Origin: Nocardioides donggukensis
GTDB taxonomy: Bacteria; Actinomycetota; Actinomycetes; Propionibacteriales; Nocardioidaceae
Direction of reading: 5' to 3'
NCBI RefSeq assembly: GCF_014842875.1
Contig: NZ_JACYXZ010000001.1
Coordinates: forward strand, 806,001 to 870,000
DNA length: 64,000 nt
Below, piece after piece: positions 35,893 to 46,919 of the stretch. The notes below the pieces were generated by a model. The model did not search any database. It was not told the origin of the DNA and saw nothing but the letters and a program-made list of their open reading frames with translations. The stretch's first letter is position 1. Each line of letters opens with the position of its first letter. Made by a program: the position numbers and the translations under genes.

Positions 35893-37493
35893 CGGGTGCT
35901 CCTCGCGTCGGTGCCGCGGATCAGGTCGGCGGCCTTCTCGCCGACCATGATGGTCGGCGCGTTCGTGTTCCCCCGGGGCACCATCGGCATCACCGACGCG
36001 TCCGCGACCCGCAGCCCCTCGACCCCGCGGACCCGCAGCTCGGGGTCGACCACGGCCGCCTCGCCGGTGCCCATCGCGCAGGTCCCCACCGGGTGGTAGA
36101 GGGTCTGGGTCTGCTGTCGGACGTGCGCCTCGACGGCGGCGTCGGAGTCGTCGGCCGGCATCCAGTGCCGGGCCAGCAGCTGCGCGAACGGCGGCTGCTC
36201 GGCGATCTCGAGGATCCGGTGCACCCCGGCCACCATGGCGTCCAGGTCGCCCTGGTCGTCGTAGTAGGCCGGGTCGATCTCCGGGTGCCAGGTCGGGTCG
36301 GCCGACCGCAGCCGGATCGCGCCCCGGCTCTTCACGCTCACCAGGGTCGCCGCGGCGGTGACCGCCCGGGACGTCGGCTCGTGCAGCCCGTTGTCGTAGA
36401 ACCCGGACGGCGCCACGTGCACCTGCAGGTCCGGAGCGGCCAGGCCCTCGCGCGAGCGGAAGAACGCCCCGCCCTCGCCGATGTTCGACGCCAGGGGGCC
36501 GGTACCGCGGGCCTTCCACCGGACCAGGTTCGGCAGCCCGAAGAACTCGGCGAGGTCGGTGGTGTCCTTGGTGTGCCAGAGGACCGGTACGGCGGGGTGG
36601 TCGTGCAGGTTCTGCCCCACCCCGGGACTGTCCACGAGCACCTCCACGCCGTGCTCGCGCAGGTGGCCGGCCGGCCCGATCCCGGACAGCAGCAGCAGCT
36701 GCGCGCTGTTGATCGCGCCGCCCGAGAGCACCACCTCGCCCTCGGCGTACGCCGCGTGCTCGCGGCCCTGCGACAGGTAGGCCACCCCCGTCGCGCGGGT
36801 CCCCTCGAAGAGCACCCGGCTGGCCAGGGCGCCGGTCCGCACGGTGAGGTTGGGGCGGTCCAGGGCGGGGCGGAGGTAGGCGTCGGCCACCGACCAGCGC
36901 CGCCCCTGGCGGCAGGTCACCTGGTAGAGGCCCGCGCCCTCCTGCTCGGCACCGTTGAAGTCGTCGGTGTGCTTGATGCCGGAGGCGACCGCCGACTCCA
37001 CCCAGGCGTGGGTCAGCTCGTGGGTGTAGACCCGGTCCTCCACCCGCAGCGGGCCGTCCTGACCGTGGAACGGATCGCCGAGCCGGGTGTTGCCCTCGGC
37101 GCGGATGAAGTAGGGCAGCACGTCGTCGTAGCCCCACCCGCTCGCGCCGTGGCCGTCGCGCCACTCGTCGTAGTCGGCCCGGTTGCCGCGGATGTAGATC
37201 ATCGCGTTCATCGAGGTGCAGCCACCGAGGGCCTTCATCCGCGGCCAGAACGCGCTCCGGTCCTCGAGCTGCTTCTGCAGGGTGGTCTGGTAGTTCCAGT
37301 CGAACCTGGTCTTGAAGAGGGCCGAGAAGGCGGCCGGGATCTTGATGTTGTCGTCGTCGTCCGCGCCACCTGCCTCCAGCAGCAGGACCCGGACGGAGGG
37401 ATCCTCCGTGAGCCGGGCCGCGACGACGCCACCGGCGCTGCCGGAGCCCACCACGATGTAGTCGAACCGGTCCTGCGCGGTGCTCTCGCCCAT
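35889..37493 (-). CDS. GMC family FAD-dependent oxidoreductase (choline-dehydrogenase-like)
   Basis: 534 residues: FAD Rossmann motif GSGSAG (16-21), GMC signature ALGGCTSMNAMIYIRG, second signature GAINSAQLLLLSGIGP, and the C-terminal HPVGTCAMG carrying the catalytic His. These enzymes oxidise alcohols to aldehydes. It is co-transcribed with an aldehyde dehydrogenase, as in choline or long-chain alcohol oxidation; the absence of betaine transporters nearby leaves the substrate open. GAGGAGT precedes ATG 37493. Confidence 0.9.
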   Translation of the reverse strand: MGESTAQDRFDYIVVGSGSAGGVVAARLTEDPSVRVLLLEAGGADDDDNIKIPAAFSALFKTRFDWNYQTTLQKQLEDRSAFWPRMKALGGCTSMNAMIYIRGNRADYDEWRDGHGASGWGYDDVLPYFIRAEGNTRLGDPFHGQDGPLRVEDRVYTHELTHAWVESAVASGIKHTDDFNGAEQEGAGLYQVTCRQGRRWSVADAYLRPALDRPNLTVRTGALASRVLFEGTRATGVAYLSQGREHAAYAEGEVVLSGGAINSAQLLLLSGIGPAGHLREHGVEVLVDSPGVGQNLHDHPAVPVLWHTKDTTDLAEFFGLPNLVRWKARGTGPLASNIGEGGAFFRSREGLAAPDLQVHVAPSGFYDNGLHEPTSRAVTAAATLVSVKSRGAIRLRSADPTWHPEIDPAYYDDQGDLDAMVAGVHRILEIAEQPPFAQLLARHWMPADDSDAAVEAHVRQQTQTLYHPVGTCAMGTGEAAVVDPELRVRGVEGLRVADASVMPMVPRGNTNAPTIMVGEKAADLIRGTDARSTR

Positions 37494-37577
37494 GAAAGTG
37501 ACTCCTCGGTAGGTGATGATCAAACTACGGGCGGGTGGCAAGCGGTGGCAACGGTCCCGGTGCGGCACGATGACCGC

Positions 37578-38117
37578 ATGGCGATGCGACTGGCCTTCCT
37601 GCGGGCGATCAACCTGGGCGCGACCCGACAGTTCCCGAAGGAGGCGATCCGGGCCGCGGTCGAGTCGGCCGGAGGCACCGACGTGGCGACGTACATCAAC
37701 ACCGGCAACGTCCGGTTCGACACGAGCCTGCGGTCGAGGACCCGGATCGAGGCGGCCCTGGAGCGGGCGTTCCTCGCCGACCGGGGCTTCGAGGTGCCGA
37801 CCGTCACCTTCACCGCGGAGGAGCTGCGCCGGGCGGTGGCCGAGGGGAGCGAGCTGCACGCGGAGCGAGGCGGGGCCGGCCGGCACTACGTCACGCTGCT
37901 GAAGTCCGAGCCGGACCCCGGCGCCGCGGCCGAGCTCGAGGCGCTGTCGACCGACGACGAGCGGGCGGTGGTCCGGGGTCGGGTGGTGCACCTGATGCTC
38001 GGAGAGGACTACCGGACCGCGAGGCTCGACAACGCCCGCGTGGAGCGGGCCCTCGGCGTCGGCACGAACCGCAACCTGACGGTGCTCTCCGCGATCGTCG
38101 ACCGGTGGTGCGGCTGA
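37578..38117 (+). CDS. DUF1697 family protein
   Basis: 179 residues with the DUF1697 pattern: AFLRAINLGATRQFPKE at the start and ATYINTGNVRFDT. Cytosolic, function unknown. ATG 37578 lies 6 nt after CACGAT (37566-37571). Upstream in-frame sequence is the shadow of the GMC gene. Confidence 0.87.
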   Translation: MAMRLAFLRAINLGATRQFPKEAIRAAVESAGGTDVATYINTGNVRFDTSLRSRTRIEAALERAFLADRGFEVPTVTFTAEELRRAVAEGSELHAERGGAGRHYVTLLKSEPDPGAAAELEALSTDDERAVVRGRVVHLMLGEDYRTARLDNARVERALGVGTNRNLTVLSAIVDRWCG

Positions 38118-38133
38118 TCGCTACCGTGGCGCC

Positions 38134-38910
38134 ATGACAGTTCCCGGCCTGGCCGTGTCCGAGACCGATGGCGTCCTGACCGTCCGGTTCGACCGGCCCG
38201 CGGCGTACAACGCGCTCACCGACGAGATGACGCTCGGCGCCACCCGGCTGCTCGAGGAGGCCCGGGTGCGCGACGAGGTCCGGGTGGTCGTGCTGACCGG
38301 GACCGGGCCGGCGTTCAGCACCGGCGCCGACATCGCCGGCGAGGACGCCCACGAGCGCTTCGACGTGCGGGCCCTCGATGCCGCCAACGCGCTGGTGCGG
38401 GCCGTCGTCGCGTGCGACAAGCCGGTGGTGGCCGGGGTGAACGGCATCGCAGCCGGGGTCGGCCTGTCCACGGCACTGGCCTGCGACCTGGCCGTCTGCG
38501 CCGAGTCGTCGTCGTTCCTGCTCGCCTTCACCCGGGTCGGGCTGATGCCGGACGGCGGCGCGACCGCCACCGTCGCCGCGGCGGTCGGTCGGCCGCGGGC
38601 GATGCGGATGGCGCTGCTCGCCGAGCCCCTCCCGGCGCGGGAGGCCTACGAGGCGGGACTGGTCTCGCACGTCGTCCCCGACGAGGAGTACGACGACCTG
38701 CTGGCCGGGGTGGTCCGCCGGCTCGGCCGCGGTGCGCCGTTGGCCCAGGCGGCCACCAAGCGGGCGGTCAACGCCGCCTCGCTGGACCGCCTGGAGGATG
38801 CCCTCGAGCTGGAGCGGGTCACGCAGACGATGCTGCTGCGCACCGCCGACGTCGCCGAGGGCATGCGCGCGTTCTCGGAGAAGCGGAAGCCGGCCTTCCG
38901 CGGCGAGTGA
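38134..38910 (+). CDS. Enoyl-CoA hydratase/isomerase family protein
   Basis: 258 residues, crotonase fold: oxyanion-hole segments AFSTGADI and NGIAAGVGLSTALACDLAV, and LMPDGGATATVAAAVG where the catalytic Glu is normally found or replaced (here Asp in PDGG), so it may be an isomerase-like member. Likely beta-oxidation or related CoA chemistry. TACCGT (38122-38127) lies 6 nt before ATG 38134, indicating leaderless expression. Confidence 0.88.
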   Translation: MTVPGLAVSETDGVLTVRFDRPAAYNALTDEMTLGATRLLEEARVRDEVRVVVLTGTGPAFSTGADIAGEDAHERFDVRALDAANALVRAVVACDKPVVAGVNGIAAGVGLSTALACDLAVCAESSSFLLAFTRVGLMPDGGATATVAAAVGRPRAMRMALLAEPLPAREAYEAGLVSHVVPDEEYDDLLAGVVRRLGRGAPLAQAATKRAVNAASLDRLEDALELERVTQTMLLRTADVAEGMRAFSEKRKPAFRGE

Positions 38911-38914
38911 CCGC

Positions 38915-39487
38915 TCAGGTGCGGATGCCCGCCTCCGACATCTCGGCCAGGGCGCCGCGCGTGGACCCCTCCGCGACCCCGGCGCACAGGTGCGGGAGCA
39001 GGCGGGTCGCGAACCCCGCCGCGACGGCGTCCAGCGCGGTGGCCCGCACGCAGTAGTCGGTGGCCAAGCCGCACACGTCGACCTCGGTGACCCCCCGCTC
39101 CCGCAGCCAGTCCGCGAGCGAGGCCCCGGACGCCTCCCGCCCCTCGAAGCCGGAGTAGGCGGCCACGTGCTCGCCCTTGAGGAAGATCGCGTCGAACGGC
39201 TGGGGGTCGAGGTTGGGGTGGAACGCCTCCCCGTCGGTGCCGACCTTGCAGTGCACCGGCCAGGAGTGGACGAAGTCGGGGTCGGCGGACCAGTGGTCCC
39301 CGGGGTCGATGTGGTGGTCCTTGGTGGCCACCACGTGGCGGTAGTCCGGCGCGGCGGGACCCCGCGCGGTCCAGCGGTGCAGGAGCTCCGCGATGTCGTG
39401 GGCGACCTGCGCGCCGCCGTCGACGGCCAGCGAGCCGCCCTCGCAGAAGTCGTTCTGCACGTCCACGACGATCAGTGCCCGGGTCAT
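38915..39487 (-). CDS. pncA: Nicotinamidase/isochorismatase-type hydrolase
   Basis: 190 residues. Deamidates nicotinamide to nicotinate for NAD salvage. Catalytic features: VVDVQNDF with Asp9, a Lys in FLKGEH, and Cys in ATDYCVRAT; metal-binding DHHIDPGDHW. TAGCCT (complement of 39495-39500) lies 7 nt before ATG 39487. Next to pncB, whose product uses nicotinate, so the two form a salvage unit on the same strand. Convergent with the enoyl-CoA hydratase gene, with 4 bp between stops. Confidence 0.93.
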   Translation of the reverse strand: MTRALIVVDVQNDFCEGGSLAVDGGAQVAHDIAELLHRWTARGPAAPDYRHVVATKDHHIDPGDHWSADPDFVHSWPVHCKVGTDGEAFHPNLDPQPFDAIFLKGEHVAAYSGFEGREASGASLADWLRERGVTEVDVCGLATDYCVRATALDAVAAGFATRLLPHLCAGVAEGSTRGALAEMSEAGIRT

Positions 39488-39524
39488 GCGCCCGAGGCTA
39501 GTGGCCCCGCCGTGACCGGTCGAG

Positions 39525-40826
39525 TCAGAGGCGCACGGTCTCCAGCACCGGATCGCCGCGGCTCAGCATCTGCGCCGCCAGCGGCAGCTCGGCACGGGAG
39601 CGCTCGTGCCGGTCCCGCGCCGCCTCGAGCGGCTCCCGGCCCACGACCCGCCCGGAGGCGACCAGGGGGACCAGCAGCGGACGGTCGTTCCCGTCGTCGG
39701 GCGGCGGGACGTCGACGCCGATCACCTCGGCCTCGGCGACCCCGTCCGCACCGAGGCGGCGCAGCGCGTGCTTGCGGCCCCCGAACGACACCTTGTCGGT
39801 GCTCGCCTTCGCCACCGGGACCATCGCGCCGGCCTCGCCCTCGCGGGCCACCAGCTTGTAGACGAAGCCACAGGTCGGATGCCCGCTGCCGGTGACCAGC
39901 TGGGTGCCCACGCCGTACCCGTCGACCGGCGCCGAGGCCAGCGCCGCGATCGCGTGCTCGTCGAGGTCGCTGGTCACCACGATCCGGGTCCCGGTGGCAC
40001 CCAGGTCGTCGAGCTGGCGGCGGACCTGGTGCGCCAGCACGCCGAGGTCGCCGGAGTCCAGGCGGACCGCGCCCAGCGACGGGCCGGCGACCTCCACGCC
40101 CAGCCGGACCGCCTCGGCCACGTCGTAGGTGTCGACCAGGAGCGTCGTGCCCACGCCGAGCGAGGTCACCTGCGCGGTGAAGGCGTCCCGCTCGGTGTCG
40201 TGCAGCAGGGTGAACGAGTGGGCGGAGGTGCCGGTGGTGGGCACGCCGTAGCGCTGCCGGGCGGCCAGGTTCGAGGTGGCGTCGAACCCGGCGACGTACG
40301 CCGCCCGGGCCGCGGCCGTGGCCGCCTCCTCGTGGGTGCGCCGGGAGCCCATCTCGATGCACGGCCGGCCGGCGGCCGCCATCGTCATCCGCGAGGCCGC
40401 CGACGCGATCGCCGAGTCGTGGTTGTAGACCGAGAGCAGCACGGTCTCGAGCAGCACCGCCTCGGCGAACGTCGCCTCGACCACCAGCAGCGGGGAGTAG
40501 GGGAAGTAGACCTCGCCCTCGGGGTAGCCCCAGATGTCGCCGGTGAACGAGAAGCCGGCCAACCTCTCCAGCGTGGCCGCGTCGACGACCTCCTGCTCGC
40601 GCAGGAAGTCGAGCACGTCGTCGTCGAAGCGGAACGCCTCGATCGCGTCCAGGGCCCGGCCGACGCCCGCCACCACGCCGTAGCGACGCCCCTCGGGCAG
40701 CCGACGCGGGAACAGCTCGAAGACCGACCGGCGCCCGGCGGTGCCGGAGCCGATCGCGGCCTGCAGCATCGTGAGCTCGTAGTGGTCGGTCGACAGCGCG
40801 GTGGACGCGGCGGATGGCGGGCTCAC
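39525..40826 (-). CDS. pncB: Nicotinate phosphoribosyltransferase
   Basis: 433 residues. Makes nicotinate mononucleotide from nicotinate and PRPP. Conserved features: TDHYELTML at the N-terminus, SYLFPR-like segment replaced by [34 protein letters not shown], and VDTYD. GTG 40826 is the last start before the conserved domain. Only 26 bp separate it from divergent clpS, the same arrangement as in mycobacteria. Confidence 0.93.
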   Translation of the reverse strand: MSPPSAASTALSTDHYELTMLQAAIGSGTAGRRSVFELFPRRLPEGRRYGVVAGVGRALDAIEAFRFDDDVLDFLREQEVVDAATLERLAGFSFTGDIWGYPEGEVYFPYSPLLVVEATFAEAVLLETVLLSVYNHDSAIASAASRMTMAAAGRPCIEMGSRRTHEEAATAAARAAYVAGFDATSNLAARQRYGVPTTGTSAHSFTLLHDTERDAFTAQVTSLGVGTTLLVDTYDVAEAVRLGVEVAGPSLGAVRLDSGDLGVLAHQVRRQLDDLGATGTRIVVTSDLDEHAIAALASAPVDGYGVGTQLVTGSGHPTCGFVYKLVAREGEAGAMVPVAKASTDKVSFGGRKHALRRLGADGVAEAEVIGVDVPPPDDGNDRPLLVPLVASGRVVGREPLEAARDRHERSRAELPLAAQMLSRGDPVLETVRL

Positions 40827-40852
40827 GCGGCGTACTGTGCCACGATGGGGGC
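40827..40852. promoter_or_regulatory. 26-bp divergent start region of pncB and clpS
   Basis: Holds CACGAT (40841-40846), 6 nt before the clpS GTG, and TACTGT (40833-40838). Both genes must be leaderless or nearly so, with promoter elements overlapping the opposite gene. Confidence 0.45.
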
Positions 40853-41149
40853 GTGTCAGCAGCGAGCCCCGTCGAGGTCGATCCGGACCTGACACCCGAC
40901 GAGGTCACCTCCGTGGCCCGGCCCTGGGTGACGATCGTCTGGAACGACCCGGTGAACCTCATGTCCTACGTCAGCTTCGTCTTCCAGAAGTACTTCGGCT
41001 ACGACGAGGCCAAGGCGGACAAGCTCATGCTCGAGGTGCACCACGACGGCCGGTCGGCCGTCTCGCACGGGACCCGCGAGGAGATGGAGCGCGACGTGCA
41101 GGCCATGCACGAGTACGGCCTGTGGGCGACGATGGAGAAGGCGACGTGA
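40853..41149 (+). CDS. clpS: ATP-dependent Clp protease adaptor ClpS
   Basis: 98 residues. Delivers N-degron substrates to ClpC/ClpP. ClpS core motifs: [34 protein letters not shown], and the D/N pair that binds the N-terminal residue. GTG 40853 is 6 nt after CACGAT. Its stop overlaps the DUF2017 gene by 4 bp, an operon order also seen in Mycobacterium. Confidence 0.94.
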   Translation: MSAASPVEVDPDLTPDEVTSVARPWVTIVWNDPVNLMSYVSFVFQKYFGYDEAKADKLMLEVHHDGRSAVSHGTREEMERDVQAMHEYGLWATMEKAT

Positions 41150-41733
41150 ACGGCTTCACCCGGCACCGGCGCAGCGGGCGGGTGATCGCCACGTTCACCG
41201 GGTTCGAGGCCGAGCTGCTGCGCTCCCTGGCCGGCCAGCTGGTCGAGCTGCTGCGCAACGAGGCCGCGGTGCCCAACGACGCCCGGGACCCGTTCGAGGC
41301 GATGATGGACTTCACCGGTCCCACCAACGAGCCCGACGACCCGGTGCTGGCCCGGCTGTTCCCCACGGCGTACCTCGAGGACGAGGAGGCGGCCGCGGAG
41401 TTCCGGCGGTTCACCGAAGGCTCCCTGCGCGACGGCAAGGCGCAGGCGGCGGTGGCGATCATCGACGGCCTCGAGGAGGCCGGGCTGCCGCCCGAGCTCA
41501 CCGAGGACGGCCTGATGATCGACGTCGAGCTGGACGAGCCGACGGCGGAGGTCTGGATGCGCTCGTTCACCGACCTGCGGCTGGCGCTGGCCACCCGGCT
41601 GGGCGTCGAGGAGGACGACGAGGAGTACTGGGCGATGCTCCCCGACGACGACCCGCGGGCCCAGGCGCACGACATCTACGAGTGGGTCGGCTACCTGCAG
41701 GAGACCGTCGTCCAGGCGCTGGTCGGCCGCTGA
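41146..41733 (+). CDS. DUF2017 domain protein
   Basis: 195 residues, acidic, matches the actinobacterial DUF2017 family that lies next to clpS (Rv1332 position). No signal peptide or catalytic motif. GTG 41146 sits in a GTGA overlap with the clpS stop. Function unknown; the fixed pairing suggests a link to ClpS-dependent proteolysis (inference). Confidence 0.88.
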   Translation: MNGFTRHRRSGRVIATFTGFEAELLRSLAGQLVELLRNEAAVPNDARDPFEAMMDFTGPTNEPDDPVLARLFPTAYLEDEEAAAEFRRFTEGSLRDGKAQAAVAIIDGLEEAGLPPELTEDGLMIDVELDEPTAEVWMRSFTDLRLALATRLGVEEDDEEYWAMLPDDDPRAQAHDIYEWVGYLQETVVQALVGR

Positions 41734-41753
41734 GCCGCGCCCCGCGCGTCGCC

Positions 41754-41759
41754 TAGGCT
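41754..41759 (+). promoter_or_regulatory. -10 box of leaderless mec gene
   Basis: TAGGCT 7 nt before the GTG at 41767, starting the sulfur-carrier cysteine operon. Confidence 0.5.
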
Positions 41760-41766
41760 GGGCCCC

Positions 41767-42210
41767 GTGCTGACCATCGACCGAGCGACCTACGAGGCGA
41801 TCCTCGCCCATGCCCGTCGGGACCACCCCGACGAGGCCTGCGGGATCGTCGCCGGCCCCGAGGGCACCGACCGGCCGGAGCGGCTGGTCGAGATGATCAA
41901 CGCGGCCGGCAGCCCGACCTTCTACGAGTTCGACTCCACCGAGCTGCTCGCGCTGTACAAGGAGATGTGGGCCAACGACGAGGAGCCGGTCGTGGTCTAC
42001 CACTCCCACACCGCCACCGAGGCCTACCCGAGCCGCACCGACATCGGTCTGGCGAGCGAGCCCGGCGCCCACTACGTGCTGGTCAGCACCCGCGAGCACG
42101 GGAATAACGAGGGCCCTGTGGAGTTCAGGTCATACAGAATCATCGACGGCGAGGTGACCGAGGAAGAGGTCGACCTCGTCGAGAAGTTGCCCGCACGGAG
42201 TCCCAGCTGA
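41767..42210 (+). CDS. mec: Mec-type M67 (JAMM) metallopeptidase
   Basis: 147 residues, JAB1/MPN domain with a full JAMM zinc site: Glu23, His79, His81, Ser89 and Asp92 (YHSHTATEAYPSRTD). Mycobacterial Mec(+) cleaves cysteine from the CysO-cysteine adduct; the cysO and cysM genes downstream make this role very likely here. GTG 41767 follows a TAGGCT -10 box by 7 nt. First gene of the cysteine operon. Confidence 0.93.
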   Translation: MLTIDRATYEAILAHARRDHPDEACGIVAGPEGTDRPERLVEMINAAGSPTFYEFDSTELLALYKEMWANDEEPVVVYHSHTATEAYPSRTDIGLASEPGAHYVLVSTREHGNNEGPVEFRSYRIIDGEVTEEEVDLVEKLPARSPS

Positions 42211-42223
42211 GGAGCAGTCACTG

Positions 42224-42497
42224 ATGGCCATCGAGGTCCGGATCCCCACCATCCTGCGCACCTACACCGACGGCGAGAAGGCCGTGAGCGGTGAGGGGGC
42301 CACCCTCTCGGCGCTCATCGCGGACCTGGAGTCCAACCACCCCGGCATCCGCGAGCGGCTGGTCGACGACTCCGAGGGCGGCGACCTGCGCCGGTTCGTC
42401 AACGTCTACATCAACGACGAGGACGTGCGCTTCATCGGTGGCCTGGAGGCCACGCTCGACGACGGCGACCAGGTCGTGGTGCTGCCTGCCGTCGCCG

Positions 42498-42505
<8 letters not shown>
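42224..42505 (+). CDS. cysO: CysO-type sulfur carrier (MoaD/ThiS family)
   Basis: 93 residues, ubiquitin-like beta-grasp fold ending in the required Gly-Gly (PAVAGG). As a thiocarboxylate it donates sulfide to CysM-bound aminoacrylate. GAGGAGCAG precedes ATG 42224. A MoeB-type activating enzyme is not in this window. Its last 8 bp overlap the NYN gene. Confidence 0.93.
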
Positions 42506-44046
<1,541 letters not shown>

Positions 44047-44150
44047 GCCCGACCCTTGAGTCCGACCGGGGCCCGACCTGAGCGGGGTGTGCTCCACAGG
44101 GCGGCGCCGGTGCGCTCGCCAGGAGACGCGGTCGGGGCGAGGCTGGAGGG

Positions 44151-45134
44151 GTGGATCCAGAGACCCTCCGGCTGCTGTGCGCCGACCAGAGCGGCGTCGT
44201 GTCCCGCAGCCAGCTCGAGCGGATCGGCGCCACCAAGTCCGACATCGACCGACTGGTCCGACGACGTCTGCTCGTGCGGCAGCTACCCGGTGTCTACGTC
44301 GACCACACGGGCGAGCCGACCTGGTCGCAGCGTGCCTGGGCCGGCGTGCTGTTCTTCGCGCCGGCGGCGCTGAGCCACGAGTCCGCGGTGCGTGCCGCGG
44401 TAGGGCCGGGGTGGCGCCGGCACCGCGACTCCGGCCCCATCCACATCGCCGTGGCCACGGGCCGCAAGCGGATCGCCCCTTCCGGCTACCAGGTGCACCG
44501 CACCCGAGGGCTGGCTGGGCGGGTCCTGGGCAACGCCGGCCCGCCCAGGGTCAGGCTCGAGGACGCCGTGCTCGACGTTGTCGAGCAGGCTCCGGACGAG
44601 TTCACGGCTGTGGCGCTGCTCGCCGACGTGTGCCAGTCCCGACGCACCACGGCCGACCGGATCCTGTCCCGGTCGCGGACGCGTCCGCGGTTGCGGAACC
44701 GGGTCTGGCTCACCGGCGTGCTGGCCGACATCGCCGAGGGCACCTGCTCCGTGCTCGAGCACGGCTTCGCCACGAGAGTGGAGCGGGCTCATGGATTGCC
44801 GCGTCCACGCCGCCAGTCGCCCGGGCGAGGCGGGCGGGGGCCGATCGCCAGGGATGTCGAATACGAACGGTTCGGGCTGGTCGTGGAGCTGGACGGACGG
44901 CTGTTCCACGACTCGGCCGGTCAACGCGACTCCGACTTCGACCGTGACCTCGAGTCCGTCGTCGACGGGCGGCAGGGGGTCCGGCTCTCCTGGGGTCAGG
45001 TGTTCGACCGTCCGTGCCGGACCGCTGCTCATCTCGTCGTGCTCCTGCGACGCGGCGGATGGGCCGGAGCGCCGCGGCGATGCGGGCCGGCATGCGCCCT
45101 GGAGTCGACATCGTGGTCGCTGCGGGCCAACTGA
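44151..45134 (+). CDS. AbiEi-like winged helix plus DUF559-type nuclease-fold protein
   Basis: 327 residues. N-terminal segment (1-60, LLCADQSGVVSRSQLERIGATKSDIDRLVRRRLLVRQLPGVYV) resembles AbiEi-antitoxin winged helices; the C-terminal part (about 235-310: FGLVVELDGRLFH, DRDLESVVDGRQGVRLSWGQVFD) resembles DUF559/Vsr-like restriction-endonuclease folds. Such orphan proteins are abundant in actinobacteria and no toxin gene is adjacent. GTG 44151 has GGAGGG just upstream. Function unknown. Confidence 0.78.
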   Translation: MDPETLRLLCADQSGVVSRSQLERIGATKSDIDRLVRRRLLVRQLPGVYVDHTGEPTWSQRAWAGVLFFAPAALSHESAVRAAVGPGWRRHRDSGPIHIAVATGRKRIAPSGYQVHRTRGLAGRVLGNAGPPRVRLEDAVLDVVEQAPDEFTAVALLADVCQSRRTTADRILSRSRTRPRLRNRVWLTGVLADIAEGTCSVLEHGFATRVERAHGLPRPRRQSPGRGGRGPIARDVEYERFGLVVELDGRLFHDSAGQRDSDFDRDLESVVDGRQGVRLSWGQVFDRPCRTAAHLVVLLRRGGWAGAPRRCGPACALESTSWSLRAN

Positions 45135-45239
45135 CGGCCCGAAGACACCACGGTCACGCCGTGGCCGGCCGACACACGGGGTGATCTCGGTCGCTATCGC
45201 GGGCCAGCGCGGGAGGACCCGGTCTACATTGGTCCGATC

Positions 45240-46040
45240 ATGGCGGAACGACCTATCGGGATCTTCGACTCGGGCTTCGGTGGACTCACCGTGGCCCGCT
45301 CGGTGATCGACCAGCTGCCCCACGAGTCGATCCGCTACCTCGGGGACACCGCCCGGCAGCCCTACGGGCCGAAGCCGATCTCGGAGGTCCGCGAGTACGC
45401 CCTCGAGTGCCTCGACCACCTCGTCGACCACGGCGTGAAGGCGCTCGTCATCGCCTGCAACAGCGCCAGCGCGGCCATGCTCCGCGACGCCCGGGAGCGG
45501 TACGACGTCCCGGTGGTCGAGGTGATCTACCCGGCGACGAGGCGAGCCGTGGCGGCCAGCCGGAACGGCCGGATCGGGGTCATCTGCACTCGCGCCACCG
45601 CCCAGTCGATGGCCTACGACGACGCCTTCGCCGCGGCCCCGCACGTCACCCTGCACACGCGCGCCTGCCCGCGGTTCGTGGAGTTCGTCGAGCGCGGGGT
45701 GACCTCGGGCGAGGAGCTGCTGGCCGCCGCCCACGAGTACCTCGACCCGCTGCTCGACGAGGGCATCGACACGCTGGTCCTCGGCTGCACCCACTACCCG
45801 CTGCTCACCGGCGTGATCTCCTACGTGATGGGCGACGCGGTGACGCTGGTCAGCAGCGCCGAGGAGTGTGCGAAGGACCTCTACAAGCTGCTCGTGCGGC
45901 ACGACCTGGTCCGCACCGAGGGCGAGCCGGACCACGCCTTCCTCACCACCGGCCGTCCCGACGACTTCGAGCAGATCGGCCGCCGGTTCCTCGGGCCGGA
46001 GCTGCACGTCGCCGGCCAGTTCGCGGGAGGCCTGGCGTGA
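45240..46040 (+). CDS. murI: Glutamate racemase
   Basis: 266 residues. Makes D-glutamate for peptidoglycan. The two catalytic cysteines are Cys73 (ACNSAS) and Cys183 (GCTHYP), and the N-terminus has [15 protein letters not shown] 45240 lies 9 nt after TACATT. Overlaps the MBL hydrolase gene by 4 bp. Confidence 0.96.
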   Translation: MAERPIGIFDSGFGGLTVARSVIDQLPHESIRYLGDTARQPYGPKPISEVREYALECLDHLVDHGVKALVIACNSASAAMLRDARERYDVPVVEVIYPATRRAVAASRNGRIGVICTRATAQSMAYDDAFAAAPHVTLHTRACPRFVEFVERGVTSGEELLAAAHEYLDPLLDEGIDTLVLGCTHYPLLTGVISYVMGDAVTLVSSAEECAKDLYKLLVRHDLVRTEGEPDHAFLTTGRPDDFEQIGRRFLGPELHVAGQFAGGLA

Positions 46041-46819
46041 GGGTCACGATCGTCGGCTGCTCGGGCTCCTACCCCGGGCCGCACTCCCCGGCCAGCTGCT
46101 ACCTCGTCGAGGCAGAGGGCGTCGACGAGGCGGGGGAGCCGCGGACCTGGCGGATCCTGCTCGACCTGGGCAGCGGCGCCATCGGCACCCTGCACCGGTT
46201 CGCCGACCCGCTGGCGATCGACGGGGTGTTCCTCTCGCACCTTCACGCGGACCACTGCCTGGACCTGTGCGGCTACTACGTGCTCCGCAAGTACCACCCC
46301 ACGGGGCACCAGCCGCGGATCCCGGTCTGGGGCCCGGACGGCACGGCGGAGCGGATGGCGCGCTCCTACGACCTGCCGCCGTCCCCGGGCATGACCGAGG
46401 AGTTCGACTTCCGCACCTACCCCGCCGGGCCGGGCGCCATGGTCGAGTTCGGCCCGTTCCGGGTCGAGGCGGTCCCCGTGGTGCACCCCGTCCCGGCGTA
46501 CTCCCTGCGGGTCGAGGCGGCCGGGCGACTGCTCGTCTACACCGGCGACTGCGGACCCTGCGACGGTCTGGAGCGGGCGGCCCAGGGTGCCGACCTGCTG
46601 CTCGCCGAGGCGGCGTTCTGCGAGGGCGAGGACAACCCGGAGGACCTGCACCTGACCGGCCGCGACGTCGGCGAGCTGGCGGTCAAGGCCGGGGCCGACC
46701 GGCTGGTGCTCACCCACGTGCCGCCGTGGCACGACCCGGAGGTCGCCTACGACGAGGCCCGCGCCGTGTGGGACGGCCCCCTGGCCCTGGCCCGGACCGG
46801 CGACGTGCACGAGGTCTGA
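46037..46819 (+). CDS. MBL-fold metallo-hydrolase (Rv1339-like)
   Basis: 260 residues, metallo-beta-lactamase fold with HLHADH (His68, His70, Asp72, His73) and downstream metal His residues ([24 protein letters not shown]). It sits directly after murI, the position of Rv1339, a cyclic-nucleotide phosphodiesterase in Mycobacterium; related RNase Z-like enzymes have other substrates, so the activity is inferred by synteny. GTG 46037 is in a GTGA overlap with murI. Confidence 0.9.
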   Translation: MRVTIVGCSGSYPGPHSPASCYLVEAEGVDEAGEPRTWRILLDLGSGAIGTLHRFADPLAIDGVFLSHLHADHCLDLCGYYVLRKYHPTGHQPRIPVWGPDGTAERMARSYDLPPSPGMTEEFDFRTYPAGPGAMVEFGPFRVEAVPVVHPVPAYSLRVEAAGRLLVYTGDCGPCDGLERAAQGADLLLAEAAFCEGEDNPEDLHLTGRDVGELAVKAGADRLVLTHVPPWHDPEVAYDEARAVWDGPLALARTGDVHEV

Positions 46820-46919
46820 GCCGACCCCTGAACCGCCCGCTGAACCGGCCCCGTGTCAGCCCCGTGTCAGCTCCGAACCCGCTGGCATCCGGGGCGGGAC
46901 CTGCGCTTGACTGGCAGCC

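Noticed and set aside
35893..37164. Aldehyde dehydrogenase fused to a long N-terminal extension
   Set aside because: The extension lies out of frame inside the GMC oxidoreductase gene, whose motifs are clear; the ATGA overlap marks the real start at 35892.
44151..45134. AbiE-type toxin-antitoxin system
   Set aside because: Only the antitoxin-like winged helix is present; no AbiEii-type nucleotidyltransferase gene is adjacent, and the C-terminus is nuclease-like instead.
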